Positions 5,907 to 9,533 of a DNA stretch of 9,533 nucleotides are shown one piece after another (positions within the stretch are counted from its first letter, which is position 1; the number at the start of each line of letters is the position of its first letter). A program made the position numbers and the translations under genes. The notes below the pieces were generated by a model. That model had not been told where the DNA came from. It saw nothing but the letters and a program-made list of their open reading frames with translations, and searched no databases. Source of the DNA: HLUCCA09 sp038757905 (GTDB lineage Bacteria > Pseudomonadota > Alphaproteobacteria > Rhodobacterales > Rhodobacteraceae). The DNA lies in the NCBI GenBank assembly GCA_038757905.1, contig JBCDGG010000174.1, positions 1-9,533 on the forward strand, written 5' to 3'.

Positions 5907-7181
5907 ATGAAACGAGACTCCGCGATCTCCTTGTGGGATGTCTCGGCCGCCGAGGACGACTACACAAATACGGGCCTCAGCGAGGAGATCGTCGACGTTG
6001 CCATCGTCGGCGGTGGGTTCACGGGCCTGTCCACCGCGCTCCATTGTGCCGAAAAGGGGCTGTCCGCCCATGTGCTGGAGGCCGAACATATCGGCTACGG
6101 CGGCTCGGGCCGGAATTGCGGGTTGGTGAACGCCGCGCTCTGGCTGCCGCCGCAGGACGTGCGCGCAAAGCTCGGCTCAGTCTACGGCCCGCGCTTCATC
6201 CGAAAGTTCGGCAGCGGCCCGGACTATGTGTTCTCGCTGATCGAAAAGCACCAGATCCGCTGCGAGGTGACCCGGACGGGCACGATCCACGCGGCCCATG
6301 GCCCTACGGGCTCCGTCGAGTTGAAGGCGCGGCATCGCGAATGGCGCCGTCTCGGAGAACCCGTCGAACTCCTGTCCCGAAGGGAGGTGTCCGACCTGGT
6401 CGGGTCGGACCATTTCTACGGCGGCCTGCTGGATCACAGATGCGGGACGATCAATCCCATGGGGTATTGCCGGGGGCTTGCGCGGGCCGCGCTTGGCGCG
6501 GGCGCGCAGATCTCCACCGGGGTCCGGGCCCGGAAGCTCGTCCGCTCCGGCGATCTCTGGCATGTCGAGACGGATCAGGGCACCCTGAAAGCCAAGGCCG
6601 TGGTGCTGGGCACCAATGCCTACACGGACGGGCTCTGGCCCGACCTCAGCCGCAACTTCACGATGATCCACTACTTCCAGCTTGCCACCGAGCCCCTCGG
6701 GCCCGCGGCAGATTTCATCCTGCCGGGCAAACAAGGGCTCTGGGATACCGGGCGGATCATGTTCAATATCCGCCGGGATGCATTCAATCGTCTGCTGGTG
6801 GGATCCATGGGGAAAGTCGTCGGAACCAAGAAAAGCGGCCTGTCGAACAGGTGGGCGCAAAGACAGATCGCCCGGATCTTCCCCGATCTGGGCAAGATCG
6901 CGTTCGAGGAGGCATGGCACGGTCAGATCGCCATGACGCCCGATCACCTGCCGCGGATCTACGAGCTCGACACGAACCTGTTCACGCCCATCGGCTACAA
7001 CGGCCGGGGGATCACGACGGGCACCATGTTCGGCGAAACCATGGCCGGGCTGCTTTCCGGTATGGACCGGGCCGATCTGCCGCTGCCGATGACGGCGCCC
7101 TCGGTTGTGCCGAGCGCGCCGACCATGTCGCGCCTCTATCAATCCGCCTTCACCGCGAACCAGTTTCTCAAGGCCATCTGA
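5907..7181 (+). CDS. FAD-dependent oxidoreductase of the DAO family (PuuB/amine-oxidase-like)
   Basis: The protein has 424 residues, the usual length for this group. After an extension of about 28 residues, the FAD-binding Rossmann fold begins with VDVAIVGGGFTGLSTAL (Gly35-x-Gly37-xx-Gly40) and ends with Glu58, the expected ribose-binding acid. Next is GYGGSGRNCG at 63-72, the flavin-contacting segment. Here Cys71 stands where gamma-glutamylputrescine oxidases usually have Gly (SGRNGG). The C-terminal flavin loop is IGYNGRGITTGTMFGE from residue 362. Family members oxidise secondary or primary amines and amino acids (sarcosine, glutamylputrescine, glycine) with FAD, mostly in the cytoplasm; no signal peptide is present. 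ATG 5907 has a GAGGG ribosome-binding site. The gene opens an operon: hyuA starts 3 bp after its stop. Likely role: oxidative removal of an amine or N-alkyl group from the pathway substrate or a product of HyuAB. The exact substrate is not determinable. Confidence 0.92.
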   Translation: MKRDSAISLWDVSAAEDDYTNTGLSEEIVDVAIVGGGFTGLSTALHCAEKGLSAHVLEAEHIGYGGSGRNCGLVNAALWLPPQDVRAKLGSVYGPRFIRKFGSGPDYVFSLIEKHQIRCEVTRTGTIHAAHGPTGSVELKARHREWRRLGEPVELLSRREVSDLVGSDHFYGGLLDHRCGTINPMGYCRGLARAALGAGAQISTGVRARKLVRSGDLWHVETDQGTLKAKAVVLGTNAYTDGLWPDLSRNFTMIHYFQLATEPLGPAADFILPGKQGLWDTGRIMFNIRRDAFNRLLVGSMGKVVGTKKSGLSNRWAQRQIARIFPDLGKIAFEEAWHGQIAMTPDHLPRIYELDTNLFTPIGYNGRGITTGTMFGETMAGLLSGMDRADLPLPMTAPSVVPSAPTMSRLYQSAFTANQFLKAI

Positions 7182-7184
7182 GCG

Positions 7185-9272
7185 ATGCACACCGCAAAGA
7201 CCCGGGTCGGTGTGGACATCGGCGGCACCTTCACGGATGTCGCCCTGGCGCATGCCGGCGGGCTCTCCACCTGCAAGGTTCTGACCGACTACGCCCAGCC
7301 GGAAGAGGCGATCCTAGAAGGGATCGCCACGGCGGCGGGCGACGCAGGCGTCGCGCTTGGCGAGATCGAACAGGTCATCCACGGAACCACGCTGGTCACG
7401 AACGCGCTGATCCAGCGGCGCGGCGCCAAGCTCGCCTTCGTGACCACCGAGGGCTTTCGCGATGTCATAGAGATGCGCTCGGAGAACCGGTTCGAACAGT
7501 ATGACCTCAACCTCTCTCTGCCCGCGCCGCTCGTTCCCAGGCAGGACCGGTTCACGCTGCCGGAACGGATCGGCCCGGACGGAACGGTGCTGCTGCCCCT
7601 GACCTCCGCCGATGCCGACGCGATGGCCCGGCGCGTCCGCGACGGCGGCTACGAGGCGGTCGCAATCGGCCTGATCCATGCCTATGCCAACGACGCGCAC
7701 GAGCGCCGCATGGCGGAGGCGCTGTGTGCCGTGGCGCCGGATCTGTCCATCTCGATCTCATCGGTGATCTCTCGTCAGATGCGGGAGCTGCCGCGCTTCA
7801 ACACCGTCATCGCCAACGCCTACGTTCAGCCGCAGGTCGCCGATTATCTGGGCCGCTTGGTGGACAGGCTGCAGCGGGCAGGGGTCGGTGCGCCGGTATT
7901 CATGATGCATTCCGGCGGCGGGCTGATGTCCGTCGAGGCGGCCGCGGAGCAGCCCGTGCGTCTGCTCGAATCCGGCCCCGCGGGCGGGGCCATCTTCGCG
8001 GCCGATTACGCGCGAGCCCATCGGCTCGACAAGGTGTTGAGTTTCGATATGGGCGGCACGACCGCGAAGATCTGCCTTATCGAGGACGGTGCGCCGAAGA
8101 CGGCAAGCACCTTCGAGGTCGCCCGCAGCTACCGCTTCAAGAAGGGCTCGGGCATGACGGTGTCCACGCCGGTGGTAGAGATGGTCGAGATCGGCGCCGG
8201 CGGTGGATCTATCGCCTCCATCGACGCGATGGGGCGTCTGCAGGTGGGGCCCGGTTCCGCCGGATCGGAGCCGGGCCCGGCCTGCTACCAGCGCGGCGGC
8301 GCCGATCCCACGGTCACCGATGCCAACCTGCTTCTGGGGCGCCTCGATCCACAGAACTTCGCCGGCGGCGCCATCCCGCTGTCGCCCGACGCCTCGGACC
8401 GCGCAATGGCGGACCAGGTGTGCAACAGGGCCGGTCTCGGCCTGCAGGAGGCGGCGTTCGGCGTGACCGAGATGGTCGATGAGAACATGGCGAATGCGGC
8501 CCGGGTTCACGCAGTCGAGAATGGCCGCGACATCGAACGCTTCACCATGATTGGTTTTGGCGGCGGCGCTCCGCTGCATGCCTGTCGCCTGTGCGAAAAG
8601 CTCGGCATCACCGCGCTTCTGATCCCGCCGGGGGCAGGCGTCGGATCGGCCATCGGGTTTCTGAAGGCGCCGTTCAGCTACGAGGCGTCGCGCGGGATGT
8701 TTCAGCGCCTTTCGGCGTTCGATGCGGACGCCGTGAATGCCCTGCTGTCCGAGCTCGACGCCGAAGCCCGCGCCTTTGTCGCGGCCGGCGCGGCGGACGA
8801 GGCGACCCAGACGAAACTCACGGCCTTCATGCGGTACTCTGGACAGGGTTGGGAGATCCCGGTGCGCCTGCCCACCAAGGTCTTCGAGACGCAAGATGCT
8901 CCCGCCATCGTCGCAGCGTTCGAGGCGGCCTATCGAACGCTCTTCGGTCGGACCATCGACAGGCTGGCCTGCGAGATCACCAATTGGTCGCTCGTCGTTT
9001 CCACCGTGCTGGCCGATCTCCCCGCGGTTGCGCCCCACACGAACGGCACGGAACCCGTTTCGCTGAGGCGCCGCCGGTTCTACGACGCTGCGGAGCGCAG
9101 AATGGTCGACGGGCAGGAAGTGGCGCGGGAGGCCCTGACAGCGGGCTATGCCCTGGACGGACCCGCCATCATCGTAGAGCGTGAGACCACAACCATCGTC
9201 ACTTCCGCCTACCGGGTCATCGGCCAGAGCGACGGCAGCCTGCTTCTGCTGCGCAAGGGAAACACCGCATGA
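7185..9272 (+). CDS. Hydantoinase/oxoprolinase family protein, HyuA-like subunit (ATP-binding)
   Basis: The 695-residue length matches N-methylhydantoinase A and acetone-carboxylase-beta-like proteins. The N-terminal Hydant_A_N domain starts with the nucleotide-binding VGVDIGGTFTDV (residues 8-19), followed by HGTTLVTNALIQRRG from 66 and an ENRFEQYDLNL segment near 105. The central Hydantoinase_A domain has the second phosphate-binding motif FDMGGTTAK (287-295), a GAGGGSIA loop, the VGPGSAGSEPGPACY stretch, and GFGGGAPLHA from 457. A C-terminal domain of about 180 residues closes the protein. The family couples ATP hydrolysis to opening of cyclic amides (hydantoins, 5-oxoproline) or to ketone carboxylation, always with a HyuB-type partner. 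That partner follows here with an ATGA overlap. The gene starts 3 bp after the oxidase stop with only a weak ribosome-binding site, so coupling is likely. The substrate is unknown. Confidence 0.95.
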   Translation: MHTAKTRVGVDIGGTFTDVALAHAGGLSTCKVLTDYAQPEEAILEGIATAAGDAGVALGEIEQVIHGTTLVTNALIQRRGAKLAFVTTEGFRDVIEMRSENRFEQYDLNLSLPAPLVPRQDRFTLPERIGPDGTVLLPLTSADADAMARRVRDGGYEAVAIGLIHAYANDAHERRMAEALCAVAPDLSISISSVISRQMRELPRFNTVIANAYVQPQVADYLGRLVDRLQRAGVGAPVFMMHSGGGLMSVEAAAEQPVRLLESGPAGGAIFAADYARAHRLDKVLSFDMGGTTAKICLIEDGAPKTASTFEVARSYRFKKGSGMTVSTPVVEMVEIGAGGGSIASIDAMGRLQVGPGSAGSEPGPACYQRGGADPTVTDANLLLGRLDPQNFAGGAIPLSPDASDRAMADQVCNRAGLGLQEAAFGVTEMVDENMANAARVHAVENGRDIERFTMIGFGGGAPLHACRLCEKLGITALLIPPGAGVGSAIGFLKAPFSYEASRGMFQRLSAFDADAVNALLSELDAEARAFVAAGAADEATQTKLTAFMRYSGQGWEIPVRLPTKVFETQDAPAIVAAFEAAYRTLFGRTIDRLACEITNWSLVVSTVLADLPAVAPHTNGTEPVSLRRRRFYDAAERRMVDGQEVAREALTAGYALDGPAIIVERETTTIVTSAYRVIGQSDGSLLLLRKGNTA

Positions 9273-9533
9273 GTGCACCGACGCACATCGACTATCAGGT
9301 GATGTGGAACCGGCTCATCGCCGTTGTGGAGGAGCAGGCCACCACGCTGGTGCGCACCGCCTTCTCGACGTCGGTGCGGGAGGCCGGCGATCTTTCGGCA
9401 GGGCTGTTCGACCAGCAGGGCCGGATGATCGCCCAGGCGGTGACGGGAACGCCGGGACACGTCAACGCCATGGCCGAGAGCGTGACCCATTTCGTGTCCG
9501 AGATCGGCGCCGAAAACATGTTCGACGGCGACG
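9269..9533 (+). CDS. Hydantoinase/oxoprolinase family protein, HyuB-like subunit; 3' partial
   Basis: Only the first 88 residues are in the window. They match the conserved N-terminus of the Hydantoinase_B family: an Asp-Tyr-Gln-Val-Met-Trp-Asn-Arg-Leu start, the EEQATTLVRTAFSTSVREAGDLSAGLFD segment in which REA-DLSAG is typical, then GRMIAQAVTGTPGHVNAM. The ATG at 9269 overlaps the stop of the HyuA gene in ATGA and has AAGGGA at 9255-9260, so the two are translationally coupled, as expected for subunits of one enzyme. HyuB subunits are usually 500-600 residues and carry the hydrolytic half of the complex. The rest of the gene, and any later operon genes such as a carbamoyl amidase or transporter, lie beyond the right edge. 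Confidence 0.93.
   Translation, partial: MSAPTHIDYQVMWNRLIAVVEEQATTLVRTAFSTSVREAGDLSAGLFDQQGRMIAQAVTGTPGHVNAMAESVTHFVSEIGAENMFDGD

Noticed and set aside
5933..7504. 523-residue plus-strand frame overlapping the oxidase and HyuA genes
   Set aside because: It is a shifted frame of two clear genes, with Arg/Gly/Ala-rich meaningless translation.
1..9533. CRISPR array, tRNA, rRNA or insertion sequence
   Set aside because: I looked for regular repeats, tRNA-like folds and transposase motifs and saw none; the only repeats noted are the short inverted and direct repeats described.

Overview
The window is GC-rich and densely coded. The codon usage, the rhodanese subtype and the hydantoinase-type catabolic cluster look like an alphaproteobacterium, probably of the Rhodobacteraceae/Roseobacter group. 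This is inference from protein style; there is no rRNA or marker gene to confirm it. The window has two unrelated halves separated by about 680 bp without a convincing gene.

Positions 1-1551 are the end of an Rhs polymorphic-toxin locus. The C-terminus of an Rhs protein (its N-terminal part lies outside the window) carries the Rhs core signature, a P-x4-DP-x-GL self-cleavage site, and a 204-residue variable tail. The tail has a zinc-metalloprotease HExxH motif and a C-terminal segment resembling peptidase family M91 (the NleD effector family). A small gene starting 23 bp downstream encodes an unrecognised 206-residue protein with a clear Sec signal peptide. By position it is the candidate immunity protein. 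Positions 1552-2229 hold no gene I can support, only weak hairpins, one inverted repeat ending in a T-run and a weak promoter-like pair.

Positions 2230-9533 form a catabolic cluster. A molybdopterin oxidoreductase of the BisC/TorZ/DMSO-reductase type, without Tat signal or Fe-S motif, is translationally coupled to an IclR-family regulator. A single-domain rhodanese runs on the opposite strand, converging on iclR with 2 bp between the stops. A short AT-rich region separates the rhodanese from a divergent operon. That operon contains an FAD-dependent amine/amino-acid oxidase of the DAO family, an ATP-dependent hydantoinase/oxoprolinase HyuA-like subunit, and the start of the HyuB-like partner, which runs off the window.

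The simplest reading is a cytoplasmic, regulated pathway for a small nitrogen-containing molecule. The Mo enzyme would reduce an S- or N-oxide (or act on a related group), the flavoprotein would oxidise an amine, and HyuAB would open a cyclic ureide or lactam with ATP, under IclR control. The substrate cannot be told from sequence alone. The most novel-looking items are the Rhs-M91 tail with its exported partner, and the linkage of a cytoplasmic S/N-oxide reductase to HyuAB and a DAO oxidase.
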